From contig NZ_JAMRXH010000006.1 of NCBI RefSeq assembly GCF_023740735.1, positions 248,001-312,000 on the forward strand: a stretch of DNA of 64,000 bases, read 5' to 3'. Position 1 is the stretch's first letter. Each line of letters begins with the position of its first letter. The stretch comes from Nocardia sp. CDC159. GTDB lineage: Bacteria > Actinomycetota > Actinomycetes > Mycobacteriales > Mycobacteriaceae. The notes under the pieces are model-generated. The model was not told the origin of the DNA and did not search any database. It was given only the letters and a program-made list of their open reading frames with translations. Below, one piece after another: positions 1 through 7,800 of the stretch. A program made the position numbers and the translations under genes.

Positions 1-1
1 G

Positions 2-730
2 TGGTTGTGGGTGCGCGGAGACGACCGGACGCGGGTGAACTCGGCCGTCTCGCCGCCCGATTCGGCCCCGGCGGCCGCGGAACCGGGGCCGCTCTCCGCC
101 GCGGCGCCCGCTGTGCCGCCGTCGGATACCTTCCCCTATCCACCGTTGTGGCCGTTCGTCGACGAGGCGGCGGCCTCGGCGTGGGAGGTGGCCTACGGGG
201 AGGGTGGGTTGCAGCCCTGGCATCTGGATCCCGGGCAGACCGCGCTCTATTTCGCCTCGTACTACCTGGGTTACGCGAATATCGACAAGGTGGTGTCGTC
301 GTCGGTGCGTGGTGCGGAGGCTTGGGTGGGGGTCGGTTTCGAGCGTCCCGGTGGCGGGCTGGCAACCGCCGCGGTGGTCCATCTGGTCCGGTTCGGGCCG
401 CCGCCGGATGCCCCGTGGGAGGTGGTCGGCACCCAGGACACCACGCTGTCGGTCACCGCGCCGGCCTACGGTGCGCGGGTCACCTCGCCGCTGACCGTCG
501 GCGGGCTCGTCACCGGAGTCGACGAAAGTCTGCGGGTGCAGGTGCGGGCGATTCCCGCGCCGGAGCCGCTCGGGGTGTCGGAGCCGATTCCCGCGGGGGG
601 CACGGATTCTCCGTGGAGCACGACCGTCGCGCTGCGCGACGGCTGTGTCGGTGCGCTGACGGTCGCGGTGGCCACCGGCGGTCATGTCGCCGAGGTCGAG
701 CGGTTCGCGGTGACCGGCGTTCGCTGCTGA
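2..730 (+). CDS. Gmad2-like domain protein, 5' partial
   Basis: The frame is open to the left edge of the window, so the N-terminus is missing; a TTG at 5 is only the first possible start inside the window. About 242 residues are visible. A Pro/Ala-rich low-complexity stretch (roughly residues 15-45) precedes a compact domain. The last 90 residues, beginning near TAPAYGARVTSPLTVGG, look like the immunoglobulin-like Gmad2 domain found in spore-germination proteins and actinobacterial envelope lipoproteins; a conserved-looking Cys is the final residue. Cell-surface location is inferred from that resemblance, because the signal sequence lies outside the window. It is convergent with the next gene, whose stop codon is directly adjacent. 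Confidence 0.7.
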   Translation, partial: WLWVRGDDRTRVNSAVSPPDSAPAAAEPGPLSAAAPAVPPSDTFPYPPLWPFVDEAAASAWEVAYGEGGLQPWHLDPGQTALYFASYYLGYANIDKVVSSSVRGAEAWVGVGFERPGGGLATAAVVHLVRFGPPPDAPWEVVGTQDTTLSVTAPAYGARVTSPLTVGGLVTGVDESLRVQVRAIPAPEPLGVSEPIPAGGTDSPWSTTVALRDGCVGALTVAVATGGHVAEVERFAVTGVRC

Positions 731-1177
731 TCAGCCCAGGCTGCTGCCCGGGCGAACGATCATGAGCACCACGACCACGGCCCAGAGCAGGTTGTACGCG
801 CCCGCGAGCATGGACAGGGTGCGCAGGCGGCGGCCGTCGTCGGGTTGGGCGAGGGCCTGGCGCTGCATCGGATGGATCATGCTGGCCAGCAGGGCGGCGG
901 CGATGAAGGTGAGGGCCATGGCCACGGTGATCCAGACCTCGCCCAGCCGCTGCTGCACCCCGGCCAGCACGATGCCCACGACCGGCACGATCAGGCCGAG
1001 CAGGGCATAGGTGCCGGTGATGCGGTGTAGCGCCACGGCTACCGCGCGGCTGCGCGGCGGGGCGTCCGCGTCGCCGACCACGGGCGCGTAGCGGGAGAAC
1101 AGGCTGGTCGCGACCGCCGATCCGCCGATGAAGACGATGCCCGCCAGAATGTGCACCGACAGCAGGAAATGTTGCAC
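731..1177 (-). CDS. small four-helix membrane protein (DUF2269-like)
   Basis: A 148-aa polytopic protein with about four hydrophobic segments (residues 5-25, 52-72, 80-100, 122-142). The first helix contains HILAGIVFIGG, which resembles the DUF2269 family of integral membrane proteins of unknown function; a His in the first helix is typical there. The GTG start is supported by GAAGGGAG five bases upstream. A palindrome, CTGAAGC-N10-GCTTCAG, lies just upstream of the ribosome site and may be an operator. No substrate or role can be inferred from the sequence. Confidence 0.75.
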   Translation of the reverse strand: MQHFLLSVHILAGIVFIGGSAVATSLFSRYAPVVGDADAPPRSRAVAVALHRITGTYALLGLIVPVVGIVLAGVQQRLGEVWITVAMALTFIAAALLASMIHPMQRQALAQPDDGRRLRTLSMLAGAYNLLWAVVVVLMIVRPGSSLG

Positions 1178-1197
1178 CGAAACTCCCTTCAGAACGG

Positions 1198-1221
1198 CTG
1201 AAGCATAGCCCTAGGCTTCAG
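1198..1221. promoter_or_regulatory. 24-bp inverted repeat, candidate operator
   Basis: Perfect 7-bp arms, CTGAAGC and GCTTCAG, separated by 10 bases containing CCTAGG. It sits about 20 bp upstream of the start of the DUF2269-like gene, a position suited to repressor binding. The regulator is unknown. Confidence 0.4.
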
Positions 1222-1245
1222 CTCGTTTGAAGGTTGTGGTCGATG

Positions 1246-1695
1246 TCACCGATTCTCGGTGCCGCGCAACGACTCGATGGTCTTGGCGATCCGGCGGGCC
1301 CGGGTCTCGGGCCGCTTGGCGTCGGTGATCGCGGCGACCTGTTCGCGGCGGCGGGTGAACGAGAGCCCGTCGAAGGCGGTGCGCAGCCCGGCGTCGTCGA
1401 GGGCGGCGGCCAGATCCGCGGGCACCTCGACCTGCCGTTCGGCGGTGTCCCGCTCGACGGTCACCGTGACCGTGTCCCCGGGCTGTTTGCCCAGGGTGGT
1501 GCGGATGGATTTCAGCATGCCCAGGCACGGCCCGCCGCCCATCGCGGCGATCGATCCGGTGTAGTCGATCCCGTCGAAGCTCGCCCGCACCGGAATGCGC
1601 CCGCCGCCACCGAGATCCGCGATCACCCGCTCCGGCACCCGGACGTAGGCCCCACCGCCCGGCGCGGCCTCGATGCTGGCCTCGAATCGCGGCAT
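1246..1695 (-). CDS. YdeI/OmdA-like protein with DUF1905 domain
   Basis: A 149-aa cytoplasmic protein. The frame is open further upstream, but the ATG at 1695 is preceded by GAGGAGGT at correct spacing, so I start there. The N-terminal half (MPRFEASIEAAPGGGAYVRV) is the beta-barrel DUF1905 domain. The C-terminal half, from about residue 105, is the helical YdeI/OmdA region ending in an Arg-rich helix (RPETRARRIAKTIESLR). E. coli YdeI-family members have been linked to bacteriocin or peptide resistance, but the biochemistry is not established. It is divergent from the oxidoreductase at 1787. Confidence 0.8.
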   Translation of the reverse strand: MPRFEASIEAAPGGGAYVRVPERVIADLGGGGRIPVRASFDGIDYTGSIAAMGGGPCLGMLKSIRTTLGKQPGDTVTVTVERDTAERQVEVPADLAAALDDAGLRTAFDGLSFTRRREQVAAITDAKRPETRARRIAKTIESLRGTENR

Positions 1696-1786
1696 GGATG
1701 ACCTCCTCGTCTCGCTTCCGGGCCGCGCGCCCGGACCGTGCGAGGATAGCCAGAAAATAACCGACCTGTGGAGAGGATCGGGTGCC

Positions 1787-2650
1787 ATGGCGCTGCGCTA
1801 TGCGATCAATGTGCCGAACTTCGGCGATTTCGCCGACCCCCGCACCTTCGCCGAACTGGCCGCCCGTGCCGAGGCCGCGGGCTGGGACGGCCTGCTGGTC
1901 TGGGACCACCTGGTCTACGACAAGACCACCCCCCGCGAGATCGGCGATCCGTGGGTGCTGCTGACGGCCGCGGCCCTGGCGACCGAACGGATCCGGCTGG
2001 GCACGGCCGTCACCCCGGTCGCGCGGCGGCGGCCGCAGCAACTGGCCCGCGAGGTCGCCACCCTCGATCGGCTCAGCGGCGGGCGCATGGTGCTCGGCGT
2101 CGGGCTCGGCGGTCCCATCCCCGACGAGTACGGCAGTTTCGGCGAGCCCACCGATCCCCGCGAACTGGCCGGGCGGTTGGACGAGGGCCTCGCGGCGCTG
2201 GATCTGCTGTGGTCCGGCGAAACCGTCAGCTACCGAGGCGAATACGTCACCCTCGACGAGGTGCGTTTCCTGCCGCCGCCGGTGCAGCGGCCACGGGTGC
2301 CGATCTGGGTGGGTGGGCAGTGGCCGAACAAGGCGCCGATGCGCCGGGCGGCCCGCTACGACGGGGTGATCCCGATCCTGTCCGACGTGCCGGGCACCCC
2401 GCCGCGCCCGGAGGATGTCCGGGCGCTGCGCGAATTCATCGGTGGACAGCGGGATCCGGCGCTGTCGGGACATCCGTTCGATGTGGTCTGCGGCGGTGCG
2501 ACGCCGCCCGAGCCGGGCGCGGCGCGCAGGCTGCTCGATGCCCTGGCCGAGGCGGGGATGACGTGGTGGCAGGAGCGTATGCCCGCGGGGGACCGGCTCG
2601 AGCGGGCCGACCCGATGCTGCGCCGCGTCGATGCCGGACCGCCGCGCTGA
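1787..2650 (+). CDS. LLM-class flavin-dependent oxidoreductase
   Basis: A 287-aa protein of the luciferase-like monooxygenase fold, probably using coenzyme F420 or FMN as most actinobacterial relatives do. Family features seen: FAELAARAEAAGWDGLLVWDH near the N-terminus, the AALATERIRLGTAVTP strand-helix, LARQ/LAREVATLDRLSGGRMVLGVGLG around residues 85-110, and VPIWVGGQ in the C-terminal half. The ATG is preceded by GAGAGGA. The substrate cannot be told from sequence. It stands alone, with no cofactor or substrate-linked gene beside it. Confidence 0.85.
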   Translation: MALRYAINVPNFGDFADPRTFAELAARAEAAGWDGLLVWDHLVYDKTTPREIGDPWVLLTAAALATERIRLGTAVTPVARRRPQQLAREVATLDRLSGGRMVLGVGLGGPIPDEYGSFGEPTDPRELAGRLDEGLAALDLLWSGETVSYRGEYVTLDEVRFLPPPVQRPRVPIWVGGQWPNKAPMRRAARYDGVIPILSDVPGTPPRPEDVRALREFIGGQRDPALSGHPFDVVCGGATPPEPGAARRLLDALAEAGMTWWQERMPAGDRLERADPMLRRVDAGPPR

Positions 2651-2730
2651 GCGAAACTCGCCGCCCTTTCGAGATCGCCTGCGCGCCAAGCGTTCACCCC
2701 GAATTCAGTCCCACCCGCTAAGCCTGCACT

Positions 2731-4041
2731 GTGACCGTTGCGGCCGACGGGAGGCCACCGCGAAACTGGTGTATCGACATCGCCCGGATGTTCGCCATCG
2801 CGGTGGTGGTCGTCGTGCACTGGATCTCGGTGCGAATCACCGTGGCCGACGGCACGATTCGCGGCGATCCGGCCCTGCACGGCAAGCCGGTGTGGGCATT
2901 GAGCTGGGTGCTGCAGGTGATGCCGCTGTTCTTCGTCGCGGGCGGGCTGGCCAACACCGGCATCGTGGATCGTTGGCGGGCGCAGGGGGCGGGGATCGGG
3001 GCGTATCTGGGGCCGCGGGTGCGCCGCCTGGTCATGCCGGTGGTTCCGCTGGTCGTGGTGCTCGCGGCGGTGGTGTGGCTGGTGCGGCTGCGTTCGGAGG
3101 CGATGGCGAGGGCGGCCGGGTACGCGCTGGCGAGTCCGCTGTGGTTCCTGGCGGTGTATCTGGTGGCGGTGGGGGTGGCGCCGTGGGCGGTCCGCACGCA
3201 CGACCGGTCGGCGTGGGCGCTGCCCGCACTACTGCTGGCAGGCGCTGCGGCGGTGGATGTTTCGAAGTTCGCCGGGCTCGATGTCGCGCAGGTGAACCTG
3301 TTGCTGGTTTGGTTGTTCTGCCATCAGCTCGGCGTGCTGTACGCCCGCGGGACGCTGCGGCGAATACCCGTGCGCCGGATGGTCGCGGTCATGGTCGGCG
3401 GCGTGGCCGCCCTCGCGGTGATGGTGTTCGCCGGTCCGTATCCGAAGGCCATGTACGGGCTGGCCGATGCCCCGGTCTCCAACCTGTATCCGCCCACGGC
3501 CGCCATGGCGATCCTCGCCGTCCTGCAGGTGGTGGTGCTCGACCTCCTCGATCGGCGGGTGGCGGGCCGCAGGCCGCCGCCGCGGGCGCGGCGCGTGATC
3601 GCCTATGCGGTAACGCATCTGATGACGATCTATCTCTGGCACGTCCCCGTGCTCGCCCTCGTCTCCTGCGCGGCGCTGCTCGCCCCCGCGGCACTGCTGC
3701 CGGGCGATCCGCAGCTGTGGTGGAGCCAGCGCCCGCTGTGGATTCTGGGCTGCGGCATGATCCTGTTCGGCGTGGTCCGGGTGCTGGCGCACTGGGATGT
3801 GTACTGCGCCGGATACGCCGCCCGAACCACGCCCGTGGCCACCGCGGCGGGGGCCGTGCTCGCGGCGGGCGGTATCTATCTCATCTGGTGGGAGCGGCTG
3901 GCGCCGACCGCGACAGCGGTTCTCGCGGTCCTCGCCGTGCTGGCGTCGGCCGCGCTGTTGTCCACCGCCCGCCACGCCGAACTCAGCCGCGGCCCAGGGC
4001 CTTCTCCAATTGGCTCTTCGTCATCGACGAACGGCCCTTGA
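2731..4041 (+). CDS. acyltransferase 3 family membrane protein
   Basis: A 436-aa integral membrane protein with about ten to eleven hydrophobic helices and no signal peptide. The N-terminus (NWCIDIARMFAIAVVVVVHW) matches the first helix of the acyltransferase-3/OafA/WecH family, whose His is essential for transfer of acyl groups to sugars or lipids on the extracytoplasmic side. The start is GTG with no ribosome site; a -10-like TAAGCC at 2719-2724 puts the likely transcript start at the GTG, so the message is probably leaderless. The last 59 bases overlap the 3' end of the convergent gene at 3983. The acceptor molecule is unknown. Confidence 0.85.
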   Translation: MTVAADGRPPRNWCIDIARMFAIAVVVVVHWISVRITVADGTIRGDPALHGKPVWALSWVLQVMPLFFVAGGLANTGIVDRWRAQGAGIGAYLGPRVRRLVMPVVPLVVVLAAVVWLVRLRSEAMARAAGYALASPLWFLAVYLVAVGVAPWAVRTHDRSAWALPALLLAGAAAVDVSKFAGLDVAQVNLLLVWLFCHQLGVLYARGTLRRIPVRRMVAVMVGGVAALAVMVFAGPYPKAMYGLADAPVSNLYPPTAAMAILAVLQVVVLDLLDRRVAGRRPPPRARRVIAYAVTHLMTIYLWHVPVLALVSCAALLAPAALLPGDPQLWWSQRPLWILGCGMILFGVVRVLAHWDVYCAGYAARTTPVATAAGAVLAAGGIYLIWWERLAPTATAVLAVLAVLASAALLSTARHAELSRGPGPSPIGSSSSTNGP

Positions 4042-4312
4042 TATTGCGCCTCTTGGCCTCGTTGTAGAGCTGGTCGCGGGTCGGACCCTTCGGGCTCTTG
4101 CGGCCGGAGCGCTGACCGCCGCGCTGCTGGGGCGATTTGTCCTTGACCGAGGAGCGACTGGCGGTCTTGGTCTGGCCGGACTGCGCCCGGTTCTTGTTGA
4201 CCGTGCGGGCCGCGATCTCCTTCGCCCGTCCGGTGCTCGCACCGCGTTCCTTCGCCGAATCCTTGATGTGCTCGTACTGGCGTTCCTGTTTGTCGGTCCA
4301 TTCCTTGGGCAT
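3983..4312 (-). CDS. small basic Rho_N/SAP-like domain protein
   Basis: A 109-aa, highly charged protein starting MPKEWTDKQERQYEHIKDSA; the ATG is preceded by GAGGTGAAT. The middle is Lys/Arg/Ser/Gln-rich and probably disordered. The C-terminal 35 residues (TRDQLYNEAKRRNIKGRSSMTKSQLEKAL) form the two-helix fold of Rho N-terminal/SAP-like nucleic-acid-binding domains. Close relatives are common in actinobacteria and are often annotated as plasmid stabilisation proteins, although no partner toxin is seen here. Nucleic-acid binding is inferred. Its 3' end overlaps the acyltransferase gene on the other strand. Confidence 0.8.
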   Translation of the reverse strand: MPKEWTDKQERQYEHIKDSAKERGASTGRAKEIAARTVNKNRAQSGQTKTASRSSVKDKSPQQRGGQRSGRKSPKGPTRDQLYNEAKRRNIKGRSSMTKSQLEKALGRG

Positions 4313-4387
4313 GGCATTCACCTCCTGCCGCACGGATACCCCGCAGTCTCGGCGCAAACCCGGGGTTTGCCGGAGCGGGGCGCGCCC

Positions 4388-4675
4388 TCAATGGCTGAGC
4401 GCGGTGTCGAGATCGCGCGCCGCGTGGCGGGCGATGCTGCGGGCCTGCTGGGCAGCGGCCTCGGGATGCGCGGTGCGCTGGTCGAGCACGGTGTGGATGC
4501 GGTGCAGGGCGGTGGCGGCCGCGCCGGTCGCGCGGCGCAGTTCGGCGATGTGGTCGAGCAGGTCCGCGATCTCGCGCGTGGTGAGGGTGAGGGTAGGGTG
4601 CTCCTCGCCCGAGAGGATCGCCTCGCCCGCGATCTCGGCGCAGCGCGCGTGCAGTTCGTCGAGAATCCCGTCCAC
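4388..4675 (-). CDS. small helical protein of unknown function
   Basis: A 95-aa protein. The open frame runs to 4807, but a GTG at 4675 has GGAGG seven bases upstream (GGAGGctatcgg), which I take as the start. Predicted secondary structure is almost all alpha-helix in two segments: residues 1-50, rich in Leu/Glu (GILDELHARCAEIAGEAI, TREIADLLDHIAEL), and 55-95, rich in Ala/Arg/His. No membrane segment or signal peptide is present. I do not recognise a family. It lies upstream of the small basic protein on the same strand and is divergent from the carboxylase gene. Confidence 0.55.
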   Translation of the reverse strand: MDGILDELHARCAEIAGEAILSGEEHPTLTLTTREIADLLDHIAELRRATGAAATALHRIHTVLDQRTAHPEAAAQQARSIARHAARDLDTALSH

Positions 4676-4760
4676 CCCGATAGCCTCCGTCCGCCCAAGA
4701 GCCTTGCAGGTCAACGCGTCCGCTGCCCTGGTTACCCCTGAGGTATTGCCCACCATACGT

Positions 4761-4808
4761 GCCGGTAACACCGGCTCGCTGTGCACATACAACCCAAGAG
4801 GGTGCACA
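4761..4808. promoter_or_regulatory. two inverted repeats upstream of the carboxylase gene
   Basis: GCCGGT-AAC-ACCGGC is a perfect 15-bp palindrome at 4761-4775. TGTGCAC-N15-GTGCACA follows at 4780-4808. Both lie 70-120 bp upstream of the carboxylase start in the divergent intergenic region and may bind regulators of fatty-acid or acyl-CoA metabolism. This rests on symmetry and position only. Confidence 0.35.
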
Positions 4809-4878
4809 CTACGCGGAGCCGGAAGTCGCGACCCTCGCCCGAGCCGGGCCCGAGCTGTGAACTGGAAGGAGCTGGTGA

Positions 4879-7800
4879 GTGTTCAGCCGCATCGCCATCG
4901 TGAACCGGGGTGAGGCCGCCATGCGCCTCATTCACGCCGTCCGAGATCTGGCAGCGGAGACCGGGGTACCCATCGAAACGGTTGCCCTGCACACCGATGT
5001 CGATCGCAACGCGACCTTCGTGCGCGAGGCCGACATCGCCTACGACCTCGGCCCGGCCGCCGCGCGCCCCTATCTCGACCTCAAGGCACTCGAGCGCGCC
5101 CTGATCACCACCAAGGCCGATTCCGCCTGGGTGGGCTGGGGTTTCGTCGCCGAGGATCCGGCCTTCGCGGAGCTGTGCGAGCAGATCGGCGTCACCTTCA
5201 TCGGCCCGAGCCCCGAGGCCATGCGCAAACTCGGCGACAAGATCGGCGCCAAGCTGATCGCCGAGGAGGTCGGCGTGCCGGTGGCGCCGTGGAGCCGCGG
5301 CGCGGTCGAGTCCGTGGAGGCGGCGGTGGCCGCCGCCTCCGAGATCGGCTACCCGTTGATGCTCAAGGCGACCGCCGGTGGCGGCGGCCGCGGCATTCGC
5401 AAGATCAACAACGAGGCCGAACTCGTCGACGCCTACGAACGCACCCGGCAGGAGGCCGCGCGCGCGTTCGGCAGCGGTGTCGTGTTCCTGGAACGGTTGG
5501 TCACCGGCGCCCGCCACGTCGAGGTCCAGGTGATCGCCGACGGCCAGGGCACCGCGTGGGCGCTGGGCGTGCGCGACTGCTCGGTGCAGCGGCGCAACCA
5601 GAAGATCATCGAGGAGTCGGCCTCGCCGGTGCTCAGCGCCGAGCAGTCCGCCGAGCTCAAGGCCTCGGCCGAGCGGCTGGCGGTGGCGGTCGGCTACCGC
5701 GGCGCGGCCACCGTGGAATTCCTGTACCACCCCGGCGAGCGGTTGTTCGCCTTCCTCGAGGTCAACACCCGCCTGCAGGTCGAGCACCCGATCACCGAGT
5801 ACACCACCGGATTCGATCTGGTCCGCGCGCAGCTGCACGTCGCCTCCGGCGGCAAGCTGGAGGGTGAGCCGCCGCGCGAGCGCGGCCACGCCATCGAGGC
5901 CCGGCTCAATGCCGAGGATCCCGACCGCGACTTCGCCCCCGCCCCCGGCCGCATCGCGCGGCTGGATCTGCCTGCGGGACCGGGCATTCGGGTCGATACC
6001 GGCGTCAGCGAGGGCGACGTCATTCCCGCCGATTTCGATTCCATGATCGCCAAGATCATCGCCTACGGCCGCAACCGCGACGAGGCGCTGGGCCGGTTGC
6101 GCCGGGCGATGGTGCAGACCCGGGTGGTCATCGAGGGCGGCGCGACCAACAAGAGCTTCGTCCTCGATCTGCTCAATCAGCCCGAGGTGATCGATGCCAG
6201 CGCCGACACCGGCTGGATCGACCGCGTCCGCGACGAGGGCCGGTTGGTCTCGCACCGCCACTCCGCCATCGCGCTGGCCGCCGCCGCGATCGACGCGTAC
6301 GAGGAGGAGGAGCGCGCCGAGCGGCAGCGGCTGCTGTCCACCGCGTCCGGCGGGCGGCCGCAGGTGCAGCATCAGAGCGGCCGACCGCTCGACCTGAAGC
6401 TGCGCGGTGCTGGCTACCGCGTGCGCGTGGCCCGCATCGGCGCTCACCGTTTCCGGATCGGCATCGAGGCCGGTGGCGAAATCCGCACGGCCGACGTGGA
6501 TTTGGAGCGCTTCGACAGCCACGCCGGGCAGATCGTGGTCAACGGCACCCGTTACCGCCTGATCACCGGCACGCACGGGCCGATCCACCTGGTCGATGTC
6601 GAGGGCGTGACCCATCGGATCAGCCGCGACGAGGGCGGCGTCGTCCGCGCACCCGCGCCCGCGCTGGTGGTGGCCATGCCGCTGGAGGTCGGCGCCGAGG
6701 TCGAGGCGGGCGCGCCGGTGCTCGTGCTCGAGAGCATGAAGATGGAAACGGTGCTGCGCGCGCCGTTCCGGGCCCGGCTCAAGGAATGTTCGGTGTCGGT
6801 CGGCACCCAGGTCGAGACCGGTGCGCCGATGCTGCGGCTGGAACCACTGGCCGAGGAGGAGGAGACCGCCGAGACCGCCGCGACCGGCGCGGTCGAGTTG
6901 GACCTGCCCGGCGAATCCGCGCCCGCCCGGCCGTTCGAGCGGCTGGCCCGCGGCCTGCAGGATCTGCGCAGCCTGCTGCTGGGCTTCGATGTCGATCCGC
7001 ACGACGAGCGCCGGGTGGTCGAGGACTACCTCGCCGCGCGCCGCGCCGCGCTGGCCGACAACCACCGGCCGCTGGCCGAGGAGATCGAACTGCTGCAGGT
7101 GTTCGCCGATCTCGCCGAGCTGAGCCACAACCGCTCCTGGGACGAGGACGGCGCCCACGGCCACGTGCACAGCGCCCGCGAGTACTTCCACGCCTATCTG
7201 CAGAGCCTCGACGTCGAGCGGGCCGGGCTGCCGCAGTCCTATCGGGACAAGCTCGCCAAGGCGCTCGGGCACTACGGCGTCACCGAACTGGACCGCACCC
7301 CCGATCTCGAGGCCGCGGTGTTCCGGATCTTCCTGGCCCAGCAGCGGCCCGCCGACACCGTCACGGTCGTCACCACCCTGCTGCGCGAGTGGCTGCGCGA
7401 GCCGGTGCCCGACCGCGCGCTGCGCGAGCCGACCGGCCTGGCGCTGGAGCGGCTGGTGGCCGCGACGCAGGTGCGCTTCCCGGTGATCGCCGATCTGGCC
7501 CGCGGGCTGGTGTTCGCCTGGTTCGGTCAGCCGCTGCTGCGCCGCAACCGGGCCCGGGTGTACACCAATGTCCGAAAGCACCTGAGCTACCTGGACGCTC
7601 ACCCCGAGGCCACCGATCGCGCCGAGCGCATCTCCGATATGGTGCGCAGCACCGAGCCGCTGGTGCGGCTGCTCGCGCAGCGCCTGGTGCGCGGCAGCCG
7701 GGACAACTCGGTCATGCTCGAGGTGCTGACCCGCCGCTACTACGGCAACAAGGGCCTCACCGGCGTGCGCACCCAGGAGGTGGGCGGCTGCACCTTCGTG

